Shown here in pieces: positions 32,601 through 39,070 of a DNA stretch of 39,070 bases. Position 1 is the first letter of the stretch; every line of letters begins with the position of its first letter. Under the pieces are notes generated by a model, which had not been told where the DNA came from, searched no databases, and worked only from the letters and a program-made list of their open reading frames with translations. Source of the DNA: Euryarchaeota archaeon UBA40 (GTDB lineage Archaea > Thermoplasmatota > Poseidoniia > Poseidoniales > Thalassarchaeaceae); assembly GCA_002506875.1 (NCBI GenBank), contig DAYJ01000051.1, positions 1 through 39,070 of the forward strand, in the 5' to 3' direction. The translations under genes were made by a program, and so were the position numbers.

Positions 32601-34759
32601 TCATTCGTATGATTGAGTCGGGCATACATGATTGCCTCGCCCTGAGATGAATTACTGTTTTCCAACCACGTAATGTGGATATTATCACGAGCATCGGTCA
32701 AGATTGCTGGCATGTAGGACGAAGGAGCGAATGGGTTCCCTTGCTGGATGCCTGCGGGCCCTTCGAAATCTGAAATCCGTGTATCGACGATCTGCTTGAT
32801 CCCATAGGATGGAAGGCCGCCTTCAACACCATTCCATTCTGCAGCGCCACGAAGGCGAAGGCGTGTGTAGAGGACCTCGTAATTCACATTCTTTTCGAAG
32901 CCGTAACCACGGCCGTCCATCCATGCAATGTGAGTGTTACCCTGACTATCGATAGCAATAGCTGGATGGAAGCTGAAGGCGTCATCAAGGGTTACACGGG
33001 TGTCGTTCACAACGACGAAGTGGCCGTATCCTTGAGAATCCATTGCTGGACCAACGTCCTCAGTGTATGCATTGCTTGTGGTGGTAGTTGCTGGATCGCC
33101 CTTTTGCCACCCTGGAGAGGGGTTGTCTAGAAGCGCGTGTGGGGCAAGAACCGTCATGAAAATTTCACGAGAGTTGTTTGTTGCAAGATACACCATTGCT
33201 TCGACTAAGAGTTGCATCTGTTGACCGCCGCCTCCAGATGCTGGGAAATTGTATACTTCTCCACCTGCATCTGTATTTCGAACCGTCGAACCTGGGCAAA
33301 TTCGTTGGTTAGTGTTCACCACACCATTCGGGCAATTCGCAAGATCTGACATGTGAGACTGAATCTGTGTTCCACCGCCCCAAGTGCTACCTGCCATAGG
33401 AACAGGCACAACTCCAGCTCGGACACACGCGTCGTGAGCCTCGTTGATACTTTGGGTATCATCGGATTGCTGGGCTGGGTCGCCGTTCCGCGGGCCCTCA
33501 TCAGAAATTGGGATGACAATCTTGGTTGCATTAGGATTCCACTTATGGTCCGAAGCAGTAGGGGGGTTTCCAGGTACGTTACCACCTGCATCCTTCCATG
33601 AAAGGCAGGCCCAAGTTGACGAAGGGCCCCAATCCTCACCGGAAGATCCCGTTACTGAAGCTCCATTGAAAATGAAGTTCTGGAGTTTGCGAATACCGCC
33701 GGATTCGTCACCAGGGTATTGACCAAGGTGAGTTGCGCGAGGGCCTTGCGAGCCGCTCCCGCCAGTCTGGTATGCTGTCGAACAAGTGTTGCCCTGGCCT
33801 GCTGATGGGATGCCGTATCCGAGAATTGCGTAAATAGTCTCATAGACGGTAATGTTTGCATCTTCTAACATTGGCTTGATGCCACGGAAGTATCCGCCGC
33901 TGCTGAAACTACCTCCATAAAACACAGTGCAGACATCTGCCCACTCTGAATACATGGAACCTGAAGTATCGATTGGAACTACCATTTCCACCTTACCGCC
34001 ACGAGTATCGTCCCAGACAACCTGCACGTAATCATCGGCGTCCACAGCAATATCAGGATGGCCTTTGTGGCCGATGACTGGTGTAAGCATAGAGTCGTCA
34101 ATAGCAGTAATGCCTACTGAACCATCGAATTCAATCATTGAGTAGTAAATTTGAGGCTGGAAGTAGAACTTCTCTAGAGGGTCGAAGGAATCCTCCCAAA
34201 CGATGTGAGCATTGTCTTGTGAATCGACAGCGATGGCTGGCCAATCACGATTCTGTTGGCGTTGGCTTACAATCATGTCATTGACAACAGAGATTACCGT
34301 ATCATCCGCTTGACTTCCGTCACGTGGGTGAAGGTTCGGATCGAGAACGGTGTACTTGATTGCGTGTTGACTAGACTTATCTGTCCAAGTAACATGAACT
34401 CTGTCCATTGAATCGACTGCAATGTCTGGATGCCAAGCACGGTGCGTTCCAGGATTCGAAATCTGTGTCACATCGATTACGGGGTCTGCCTGTCCATCAC
34501 CATCAACATCTGCTCGAGGGTCAAGCATAGTGTAGTAGAGATGTTGTGTATTTCGGCTCCAAACAAAGTGTATGTTTCCTTCACTGTCTGCCGCCATAGA
34601 TACCATTCGTTCGTTCATCGGACCACCGTCGACGACGCGGACTGCTTCAGTAATTACGACCTCTGCGGCTTCGACTTCTTCGGATGGGAGAATCAGAGTC
34701 GTGCTAAGGACCATGAGAATTGTCAGGAGGATACTGTTTGTTTTTGCTCTGTAAGTCAT
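29654..34759 (-). CDS. Giant surface protein: propeller-like repeats split by a VWA domain, Ig-like modules, C-terminal anchor
   Basis: About 1701 residues from ATG 34759 (AGGTG seven bases upstream). A signal peptide occupies residues 1-32. Eight copies of a repeat of the form I-A-V-D-S-x-x-N-x-H-I-x-W-x-D occur, four at about 54, 112, 175 and 236, and four at about 569, 599, 684 and 767. These probably build a beta-propeller. Between copies four and five sits a von Willebrand A-like domain (about 255-536) with the MIDAS motif D-T-S-G-S at 264-268. Several Ig-like or NEW3-type modules (G-N-x-x-D-x-F/Y) follow, then a CARDB-like module near 1560. A membrane helix (I-I-M-G-A-T-A-A-L-I-G-V-A-G-L-M-M-I) and a short basic then acidic cytoplasmic tail end the protein. 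Many N-x-S/T sequons suggest glycosylation. Role in adhesion or particle binding is inference. Confidence 0.9.
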   Translation of the reverse strand: MTYRAKTNSILLTILMVLSTTLILPSEEVEAAEVVITEAVRVVDGGPMNERMVSMAADSEGNIHFVWSRNTQHLYYTMLDPRADVDGDGQADPVIDVTQISNPGTHRAWHPDIAVDSMDRVHVTWTDKSSQHAIKYTVLDPNLHPRDGSQADDTVISVVNDMIVSQRQQNRDWPAIAVDSQDNAHIVWEDSFDPLEKFYFQPQIYYSMIEFDGSVGITAIDDSMLTPVIGHKGHPDIAVDADDYVQVVWDDTRGGKVEMVVPIDTSGSMYSEWADVCTVFYGGSFSSGGYFRGIKPMLEDANITVYETIYAILGYGIPSAGQGNTCSTAYQTGGSGSQGPRATHLGQYPGDESGGIRKLQNFIFNGASVTGSSGEDWGPSSTWACLSWKDAGGNVPGNPPTASDHKWNPNATKIVIPISDEGPRNGDPAQQSDDTQSINEAHDACVRAGVVPVPMAGSTWGGGTQIQSHMSDLANCPNGVVNTNQRICPGSTVRNTDAGGEVYNFPASGGGGQQMQLLVEAMVYLATNNSREIFMTVLAPHALLDNPSPGWQKGDPATTTTSNAYTEDVGPAMDSQGYGHFVVVNDTRVTLDDAFSFHPAIAIDSQGNTHIAWMDGRGYGFEKNVNYEVLYTRLRLRGAAEWNGVEGGLPSYGIKQIVDTRISDFEGPAGIQQGNPFAPSSYMPAILTDARDNIHITWLENSNSSQGEAIMYARLNHTNDKPAWPLNSIAASVLDPWEPTEVTTWNSDKLGPNSGNAPELSQPPAFANDLGSGAHIAWSDTNKCNDESNSNTYTLCYVHVLTGQVEVGLQEGETFYHVIEPGEDTMYNLSVNNTTPGPPELVADTFSLNLTGVPLNWSATVYFSSNHTTIFPDTPIHLLGGERVEVYMRVIAPSIYQADGDEVANIIVSAVSYKDPAIRSDRLTSTLMDVVHGIQLDTSHTQSDVEQGGTAIFSITITNTGNVYDTFQFYDPNSLEGQQEWLLPYGWGVKFPLSISLEPGASVTKNLEVNIPTTQEPGTWVIFVKGWSMGEPVKSVEKGTYDILELWINVSIRSTGNIVFEIFDTSEEVLPGECAEYVIKVTKYFAPGYLIFTLPGGPDERNTSIPTEIWRQDHWTVTLDFLNAPDYDENTRYEPGIARYWDQTERPYEVTAEVCAPYLADAGLGPAVKVKAYLQGSPKVSDQVILSTMVKHVYDLDANTESLENDMNPGETWAVPINIRNDGNGPDRYDMRVTEIADSQGLAQPWDVEIFRSDMSELVRDNNQTVMVHVNAPAEVAAGDYQITLSIFSEEAFDGTRLRDIIPLTVTINEFHDIQLSLDPFVESAVKTTAPGRTVRFILNLTNNGNVPDIPTLHNHTKKGDGVWDPAPGLNALAGWASSDGTAQAVEFAILDGFETEYPIELACLTIASGETPPVYECYYDEFTGTWNFPPMPAYTTIQIIAIINVGSDAALGDQSMGIKALSEFGDSFDGGDHDETPEWADSCSIDSDEDGLPDNDIGCDTNEQILHLRLRAPDLIFVGDPSIGDTSKEVGEMIPVTVQIQNIGNVHATDVNIILCVGEVDDIKAEGCSEENIVYRRVIGALMPTSPDASSEAPAITLLYPVTAGSDHVVVVIDPEQTIVESSDDNNYLDIQDDLQSENPIMDVALVVVSKWSVPTIIMGATAALIGVAGLMMISRRKEALDRVAEQSSILQSADEDARF

Positions 34760-34766
34760 CTTGGCA

Positions 34767-34771
34767 CACCT
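34767..34771 (-). promoter_or_regulatory. Ribosome-binding site of the surface protein gene
   Basis: Minus-strand AGGTG seven bases before ATG 34759. It supports the start that exposes the signal peptide, against a longer frame open to 34846. Confidence 0.5.
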
Positions 34772-34803
34772 ACCGTTGAACACTTGGATACCGTGTCCAC
34801 CAC

Positions 34804-34811
34804 TACTTAAG
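34804..34811 (-). promoter_or_regulatory. Candidate TATA box of the surface protein gene
   Basis: Minus-strand CTTAAGTA lies about 45 bases upstream of ATG 34759, preceded by GTTTCG. It falls in the 77-base gap after the DUF2299-like gene, so the surface protein may have its own promoter. Confidence 0.33.
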
Positions 34812-34836
34812 CGAAACCACTTCGGGTCACGATATA

Positions 34837-35451
34837 CTATGCCCATTCATCAACATCGAACGAAGAGCCAAAACTCAATCCGTCCTGAAACTCAACCTCT
34901 GGCGGTGTTGGGCCGCCTGAGGCCTGATTTGATTTAGTCCAATCATCCACAGGCCCTGGGTTTCCTGAGCCTTGACCATATGCAAAACGGATTTCGTGGA
35001 TAACGCCTAATTTGCTAAGCCAAATCCTTCGAAGAGTGTCAAGAAAACGATGTTGATTGAGTCCATCAAACCAGATTGGGCGAGATATGTTGAACGCTTG
35101 GAGAGGGCCGGATTGAGGTGTTTCATTCTTGCCAACATGAATTGTCCAGTCAAACTGTCCCTTGATTAAGGATAGGCGTGTACTATGCAACCATTCCTCC
35201 CAACCAACTGGATCCGCTTCTGCATGAGATGTCATCTCATCTTGCTGAGCTGCATCTACTCGAGTTACTGAACCAATGATTACGAGGTTTCTTCCCTTTG
35301 GAATTACTATGTTGAACAAGTGACCATTTCTAGATGGCGGGTAACGAACATGGAGGTGTTTTTGTGCACGTGCATCAGATAGGCTCTTGCTTTGGAGGCC
35401 TTCCTCTGTAAGCCAGTGTTCGATGAGGTTGATGGCTTCCTTTGCATCCAT
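34837..35451 (-). CDS. DUF2299-like protein
   Basis: A 204-residue soluble protein. An N-terminal helix (A-I-N-L-I-E-H-W-L-T-E-E-G) and the strand pair F-N-I-V-I-P-K-G-R-N-L-V-I-I-G-S-V-T-R-V recall the archaeal DUF2299 family of unknown function, related in fold to YbjN/secretion-chaperone-like proteins. The last 45 residues are Gly/Pro/Asp-rich and probably flexible. GAGGT just before ATG 35451 supports the start. It follows the acyltransferase gene by 20 bases. The family assignment is tentative. Confidence 0.68.
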   Translation of the reverse strand: MDAKEAINLIEHWLTEEGLQSKSLSDARAQKHLHVRYPPSRNGHLFNIVIPKGRNLVIIGSVTRVDAAQQDEMTSHAEADPVGWEEWLHSTRLSLIKGQFDWTIHVGKNETPQSGPLQAFNISRPIWFDGLNQHRFLDTLRRIWLSKLGVIHEIRFAYGQGSGNPGPVDDWTKSNQASGGPTPPEVEFQDGLSFGSSFDVDEWA

Positions 35452-35471
35452 GACCTCGCCTTCCCCTTGAC

Positions 35472-37001
35472 CTATTTCAGGAATGCGAGTATTGTATTCA
35501 CATCATCCTTTACTCTACTTCCCTCAATACTTCGTCTAAATCGTGATTGGGAGAGAGAGGTAAAGAAGTCAAAGAAGGAGTCGTATCCTCTAAGGAAAAT
35601 TAAGTTCGCAATGTGAAAAAGGGGCATGAAAACGATGCTGCAAATCATTGATGCTGCAACGATTTGCCATGTGATGAGGTCTGTATAAGCCATCAAAAAA
35701 GATGCGGCCGCTGCGAATCCAAGGTATGGCCAAATCAGAACAGGAGAGAAGGTAACTGCCAAAATATGGAAGGTGCTCCGTGCATCCAATCCTTCATCAG
35801 AATTATTGCCAATATACCATGCAAGTAATGCCTGGGGTAAAGTGAATACTGCCAGAGGCGCACTCAAAAGCATGAGAGAAAGCCCCCAGATTACACCAAG
35901 CCAAGTCATTGGAGAAGGTGGGCGTACCCCTTCAGAACTGATAGATCGTGGATCGAGGGAGAACGATTTCAGACTGCTCTGAATCCGAGATGCGGGTTCC
36001 ATGATTTTAGAATCAATCTCGCCTGAACGAATACGATCGCGAACGGAACGGATACCGTGTACTTCGCTTGACCAACTAACATGCGGGCTCTTTTCGGCAT
36101 CCGCTTCTATGTGGGAAATCACCGACCAAGAATGGAATTCGTCCCAGTCATCTGCATCTGGAGTTAAGATATCGAGAGATTCCTTGATTCTATTTCGTAA
36201 GGTATTGACTGAATCAAAATCGGGTTCTTTCCATTTACCATCAAGAAGAGAATCTACGGCTTCATCATCTACGATATCATCGATTGGGATCTCTTGACCA
36301 AACTCAACATAACAATCTGTCCTAAACTTCCATGCCTCTCGAAAGTGGAGGCCTACTGGACGAATAGAGGGGAGGGGGCGGTTTCTTGCCTGTGCGGCGG
36401 CAGCTGCATTGAGAGCGATACGCATCGGACCGGATCTCAATGGCATCATCCTCGGTTCGATTTGGCTTGTTCCTTCCGGCATAATCACGCAACCATGCCC
36501 TCCAGATATTGTATGGGCCACTGTCAACAAACTACGATGGTTAATCTCACGAGCGAATGTTGCATCTGTTGTTCCTTCATCGATTTCGCGTTGCCTCAAA
36601 ACAGGTTGAGATCCAATTGACCGAGCCCAACGACCGATAATTGGACGGGTCATCAAATCGTGGCGTCCAACCATGATGAATCGCTTTTCACATGACTGAA
36701 CGATAGCCATGGGATCGACCAAACCAGCTGTATGCCAGGCGAGCGCGACCAGTCCACGATCTGGATCAATTGTGTCTGCACCACTAATCTCTCTATTTCG
36801 AAATTGGGTGAACCACGAAAGGCGGAGCATGCCTCGGAGGGCTTTCCAAGCCCACGGAATCCCTGGATGAATTCCATCATGCCTCCATCGAACTCTATCG
36901 AGCCCCCGCCGATTTAGGCGTCGAGATGAGGCTGAAGTGGCGACTTCTGGGTCATAAGCGGCTGAAGACCGTTCAATATCCAAACCACTTGGTGTAGACA
37001 T
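35472..37001 (-). CDS. PlsC-like (lyso)phospholipid acyltransferase with C-terminal membrane region
   Basis: A 509-residue protein of the glycerophosphate/lysophosphatidate acyltransferase superfamily. Motif I is W-H-T-A-G-L-V-D-P with His90 and Asp96, an H-x5-D spacing as in the yeast Gpt2/Sct1-type and related branch, not the usual H-x4-D. The block V-I-M-P-E-G-T-S near 172-179 is the E-G-T-S acceptor-binding motif, and P-L-R-S-G is near 187. Three hydrophobic segments follow around 375-400, 412-435 and 445-475. If active it would attach acyl groups to a glycerol phosphate or other acceptor, unexpected for an ether-lipid archaeon. It begins nine bases after the HIT gene, with GAGGT overlapping that stop codon. 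Confidence 0.85.
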   Translation of the reverse strand: MSTPSGLDIERSSAAYDPEVATSASSRRLNRRGLDRVRWRHDGIHPGIPWAWKALRGMLRLSWFTQFRNREISGADTIDPDRGLVALAWHTAGLVDPMAIVQSCEKRFIMVGRHDLMTRPIIGRWARSIGSQPVLRQREIDEGTTDATFAREINHRSLLTVAHTISGGHGCVIMPEGTSQIEPRMMPLRSGPMRIALNAAAAAQARNRPLPSIRPVGLHFREAWKFRTDCYVEFGQEIPIDDIVDDEAVDSLLDGKWKEPDFDSVNTLRNRIKESLDILTPDADDWDEFHSWSVISHIEADAEKSPHVSWSSEVHGIRSVRDRIRSGEIDSKIMEPASRIQSSLKSFSLDPRSISSEGVRPPSPMTWLGVIWGLSLMLLSAPLAVFTLPQALLAWYIGNNSDEGLDARSTFHILAVTFSPVLIWPYLGFAAAASFLMAYTDLITWQIVAASMICSIVFMPLFHIANLIFLRGYDSFFDFFTSLSQSRFRRSIEGSRVKDDVNTILAFLK

Positions 37002-37010
37002 AATTCAACC

Positions 37011-37442
37011 TCAATATTCCAAAGACTCTGCCATCTTTCGTAATTCTTCGAAGTCAGGTGTGCCACCAGGTGCTGGAGCATGTGGCCAACAGGAAAGAAG
37101 AGTTAGCCCCCCATCATCCAAAGTCCGAGGGATTACATGGATATGCACATGGGGAACTTCTTGTCCTGCAGTCGATCCGTCATGAATACCGACGAGGAAA
37201 TCATCCGTTTCAAATCGCTTTGAGAGGATGTGTTGGGCTTCAATTACACCATCCAAAAGATGCCTTCTTGATTCCGCGCTCAGTTCACGTAGATGGCTTA
37301 CTGGTTCAATAGGAACGACGAGAGTATGGCCTGGGCGGCGAGGGTAAATATCGAGGAATGCAACCCAATATTCACTCCGAGCAATGATGTGCGCTGGGAC
37401 TTCTCCTCGGATAATCCGAGTGAACAACGTCGGTTCCGCCAT
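37011..37442 (-). CDS. HIT-family nucleotide hydrolase/transferase
   Basis: A 143-residue HIT protein (ATG 37442; the frame stays open upstream but the family start M-A-E-P-T-L-F-T-R-I-I-R-G-E fits here). The catalytic histidine triad is V-P-H-V-H-I-H-V-I-P with His98, His100 and His102. H-T-L-V-V-P near residue 39 and the G-Q-E-V-P-H context match Hint/Ap4A-type hydrolases acting on AMP-linked substrates. It heads a minus-strand unit and is probably translationally coupled to the acyltransferase. The 79-base gap to the divergent Cys-rich gene holds the promoter. Confidence 0.94.
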   Translation of the reverse strand: MAEPTLFTRIIRGEVPAHIIARSEYWVAFLDIYPRRPGHTLVVPIEPVSHLRELSAESRRHLLDGVIEAQHILSKRFETDDFLVGIHDGSTAGQEVPHVHIHVIPRTLDDGGLTLLSCWPHAPAPGGTPDFEELRKMAESLEY

Positions 37443-37521
37443 CGTCCCGCGATTCTCCTTCAACGAATCAATGCGACGGGTCGGCCGAGGGTTCTTGGGC
37501 AGTGCGAGAGAGTAGGTGCCG

Positions 37522-38205
37522 ATGTCGCTTCCAAGACGAGCCATGCAGCAGATGGGATTCACCATCTGTTGCCTCCTCTGTGATGCGCCTGATCAGGAAG
37601 GTAGTGCTCGGTGTAGGAGTTGTATATCTACACACAAACGTGTAAGAGAGCGGCTATCTAAAACTGCAGAGAACACGGTAGACCAATTTGCAAAGGACTT
37701 GATGATTCTAACTTCAGAACCCGAGCGGCACGACCATGATCCTGTACACGGCTCGTTTCTAAAGGAAGCCGTGCGATTACTCAGTGCTCACCGAGGTCAC
37801 CGTCCACCCCCTACAGAAGAAGAAGTGATGAAGGCATTCGAGTTAGCAAGAAAATCATCTAGAGATTCAAACCTAAGAAAGACCGAATTAGATTCAATTG
37901 CCGAAGATGGTGATGCTTTGCATGGCGCAATCGAACTAGTTGAGGCTGGTTCAAACAAAGATTACGACACTGGACAACGAACTAGGCCATCACGACCAAT
38001 CCCAACGGTAGATAGATCCGAACGATTGGGAGAAGATCGAGAACTAATGGACCGATTCCGAGCAGAAGAACAAATCAGAAGAACTGGTGAAGAGGCGTCT
38101 GAAGAAATCATTGAGGGACTCATCGATAAACGTAAGAAGAAACGAACTGAACTTGCTGATGAATTAAGTGGGCTTGATGACCTTATTGATTCGGATGGAA
38201 ACTAG
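37522..38205 (+). CDS. Small protein with N-terminal Cys pairs, unknown function
   Basis: About 227 residues. Near the N terminus C-C-L-L-C-D-A-P and R-C-R-S-C make two C-x-x-C pairs 12 residues apart, a plausible zinc ribbon. The rest is polar and helical with many Glu, Arg and Lys residues, ending in an E/K-rich coiled stretch (I-D-K-R-K-K-K-R-T-E-L-A-D-E-L) and an acidic tail. No family is recognised. The start is uncertain: ATG 37522, 37543 and 37552 are all in frame (GTG 37516 too), and the last would still keep the Cys pairs. It is followed after 12 bases by a thioredoxin-like lipoprotein gene. Confidence 0.65.
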   Translation: MSLPRRAMQQMGFTICCLLCDAPDQEGSARCRSCISTHKRVRERLSKTAENTVDQFAKDLMILTSEPERHDHDPVHGSFLKEAVRLLSAHRGHRPPPTEEEVMKAFELARKSSRDSNLRKTELDSIAEDGDALHGAIELVEAGSNKDYDTGQRTRPSRPIPTVDRSERLGEDRELMDRFRAEEQIRRTGEEASEEIIEGLIDKRKKKRTELADELSGLDDLIDSDGN

Positions 38206-38211
38206 GAGAGG
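38204..38211 (+). promoter_or_regulatory. Ribosome-binding site for a TTG start
   Basis: AGGAGAGG, six bases before TTG 38218 and overlapping the end of the previous gene, makes the TTG start credible and points to translational coupling. Confidence 0.6.
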
Positions 38212-38217
38212 AAGAAA

Positions 38218-38730
38218 TTGAGAGTTTTTTTCTCTATACTGATCTTCTTGATGGCGTCAGTGTCTGGTTGTATAAGTCAAGAAGCCGAAACACCCGTTAT
38301 CTCTGAAGATAGTATGACTGTCGCACCGCAATTCCCAGAATTCGAGCTAAATGATCATAGAAATCTCACTTGGCAATCATCCGATTTGCCCTATCGGTAC
38401 GTAGCATACTTCTCGGCTATTTGGTGCACTCATTGCAAGCCGACGCTCGGGGCCCTAGATGAGGTAATTCCAAATGGTTCTCTTCTCGTCTTCAATAAGG
38501 ACGGGAGAGATGGATACAGCAACGTAAGTAAATGGCATACTGAGATGGAATCGGGTCTGAATCGTTCATTGCCACATCCATTTATTCATGCCCCAGATAT
38601 TGCTTTGGAGCTCAATGTTACTCCAATACCAACAGTGTTCTTCGTCCACAATGGAGACATTATCCAACGCTGGGAAGGGTTACATGAAGATAAGGATCAG
38701 ATTCGAGAAATTTGGGATTCCATGGTCTGA
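38218..38730 (+). CDS. Thioredoxin-like lipoprotein
   Basis: A 170-residue exported protein. The first 17 residues are a hydrophobic signal ending in S-V-S-G-C, a lipobox whose Cys18 would carry the lipid anchor. The remainder is a thioredoxin fold with W-C-T-H-C-K-P (Cys70, Cys73) and the cis-proline segment V-T-P-I-P-T-V-F-F-V near residue 138. It would act on the outer face of the cytoplasmic membrane as a thiol-disulfide reductase or oxidase; the direction is unknown. The TTG start is set by a strong ribosome-binding site 12 bases after the preceding Cys-rich gene. Confidence 0.86.
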   Translation: MRVFFSILIFLMASVSGCISQEAETPVISEDSMTVAPQFPEFELNDHRNLTWQSSDLPYRYVAYFSAIWCTHCKPTLGALDEVIPNGSLLVFNKDGRDGYSNVSKWHTEMESGLNRSLPHPFIHAPDIALELNVTPIPTVFFVHNGDIIQRWEGLHEDKDQIREIWDSMV

Positions 38731-38772
38731 AAAATAGATACAATCTTGAGTCTAATTTACAGTAGAAAGTGG

Positions 38773-39069
38773 CTATACAATCCCATTGAAATTGATTGCA
38801 AACCATGCATACATTAGCAACCAAATCGATGGAACTATGAACGAAATAATATAGAATATTACAACAATAGGGGTGAGGGTATGATTCTCTATTCTCTGTC
38901 GAGTTATTCGAAGAAGATAAACCCCATAAATTGGTAGTAGTGGCACTAGGCACATGCTACTAAATATGAAAAAACCAAATCCAGGTAGTGTTTCATCAGA
39001 AGTACTGTAAATCATTAATACAATAATGACAAATGGAACATATCCTAAAGCAATACTGGGTATCAGCAA
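38773..39069 (-). CDS. Small membrane protein, partial at the window edge
   Basis: The frame runs off the right end of the window, so the true start is unseen; 98 residues are visible. There are three hydrophobic segments: V-P-F-V-I-I-V-L-M-I-Y, G-F-F-I-F-S-S-M-C-L-V-P-L-L-P-I-Y-G-V-Y-L, and I-V-V-I-F-Y-I-I-S-F-I-V-P-S-I-W-L-L-M-Y. No functional motif is visible. It converges with the thioredoxin-like lipoprotein gene across a 42-base gap. Confidence 0.5.
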   Translation of the reverse strand: MLIPSIALGYVPFVIIVLMIYSTSDETLPGFGFFIFSSMCLVPLLPIYGVYLLRITRQRIENHTLTPIVVIFYIISFIVPSIWLLMYAWFAINFNGIV

Positions 39070-39070
39070 A

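Noticed and set aside
34760..34846. Upstream extension of the surface protein
   Set aside because: It would bury the signal peptide; ATG 34759 has a ribosome-binding site and gives a normal signal sequence.
1..39070. tRNA, rRNA, CRISPR arrays, insertion sequences or prophage genes
   Set aside because: Gaps are mostly too short and none shows a cloverleaf, regular repeat-spacer pattern, transposase or integrase.

Overview
The window is a gene-dense archaeal chromosome segment. The archaeal markers are a TFIIB-type transcription factor (TFB) with its own TATA box, and adjacent DNA topoisomerase VI B and A genes joined by an ATGA overlap. There are also archaeal-style surface proteins with a signal peptide, Ig-like modules and a C-terminal membrane anchor. 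These sit beside bacterial-looking metabolic genes: an E. coli-like NADP isocitrate dehydrogenase, a long class II ribonucleotide reductase, PduO-type cobalamin adenosyltransferase, RluA, RlmH and a PlsC-like acyltransferase. The mix, the moderate GC content and the acidic proteins fit a marine planktonic euryarchaeon of the Poseidoniia (Marine Group II/III, Thermoplasmatota) type. That assignment is inference; no rRNA is present. I found no tRNA, rRNA, CRISPR array, insertion sequence or integrase, and no intergenic gap over 300 bases (the longest is about 235 bases, 8950-9184).

Layout, left to right. 1-1819: tail of a GNAT acetyltransferase facing a YbjN-like gene and TFB. 1982-5268: a swivel-first aconitase-family enzyme followed closely by an all-helical repeat protein. 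5269-8949: B12-dependent ribonucleotide reductase on the minus strand. 9185-10053: two adjacent small genes with TerB-like segments. 10054-11334: OsmC-like protein and pirin on the minus strand. 11493-15395: isocitrate dehydrogenase, a membrane protein, histidyl-tRNA synthetase and a methyltransferase. 15389-19775: RluA and a 1162-residue helical-repeat/PIN protein on the minus strand. 19879-21842: a small polytopic membrane protein, a DHH phosphoesterase and a Nudix hydrolase. 21831-23923: a minus-strand run of three unknown genes ending in PduO. 24023-29611: RlmH, topoisomerase VI, a membrane-anchored protein and an ArsR-type regulator. 29654-37442: a minus-strand block of HIT protein, PlsC-like acyltransferase, a DUF2299-like protein and a giant surface protein. 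37522-39070: a Cys-rich small protein, a thioredoxin-like lipoprotein and a partial membrane protein.

Functional links. Aconitase and isocitrate dehydrogenase are consecutive TCA-cycle steps. PduO makes the adenosylcobalamin that the class II ribonucleotide reductase needs. OsmC, pirin and the thioredoxin-like lipoprotein suggest redox or oxidative-stress handling. HisS, RluA and RlmH serve translation. Shine-Dalgarno sites of GGTGA or GGAG type are recognisable before many genes. Six of the eight convergent gene pairs abut or overlap.

The most unusual items are a topoisomerase VI B subunit with two canonical EF-hand loops at its C terminus, a surface protein in which a von Willebrand A domain interrupts a beta-propeller-like repeat series, a giant helical-repeat/PIN fusion, and an aconitase with AcnB-like domain order whose neighbour is a separate helical repeat protein.
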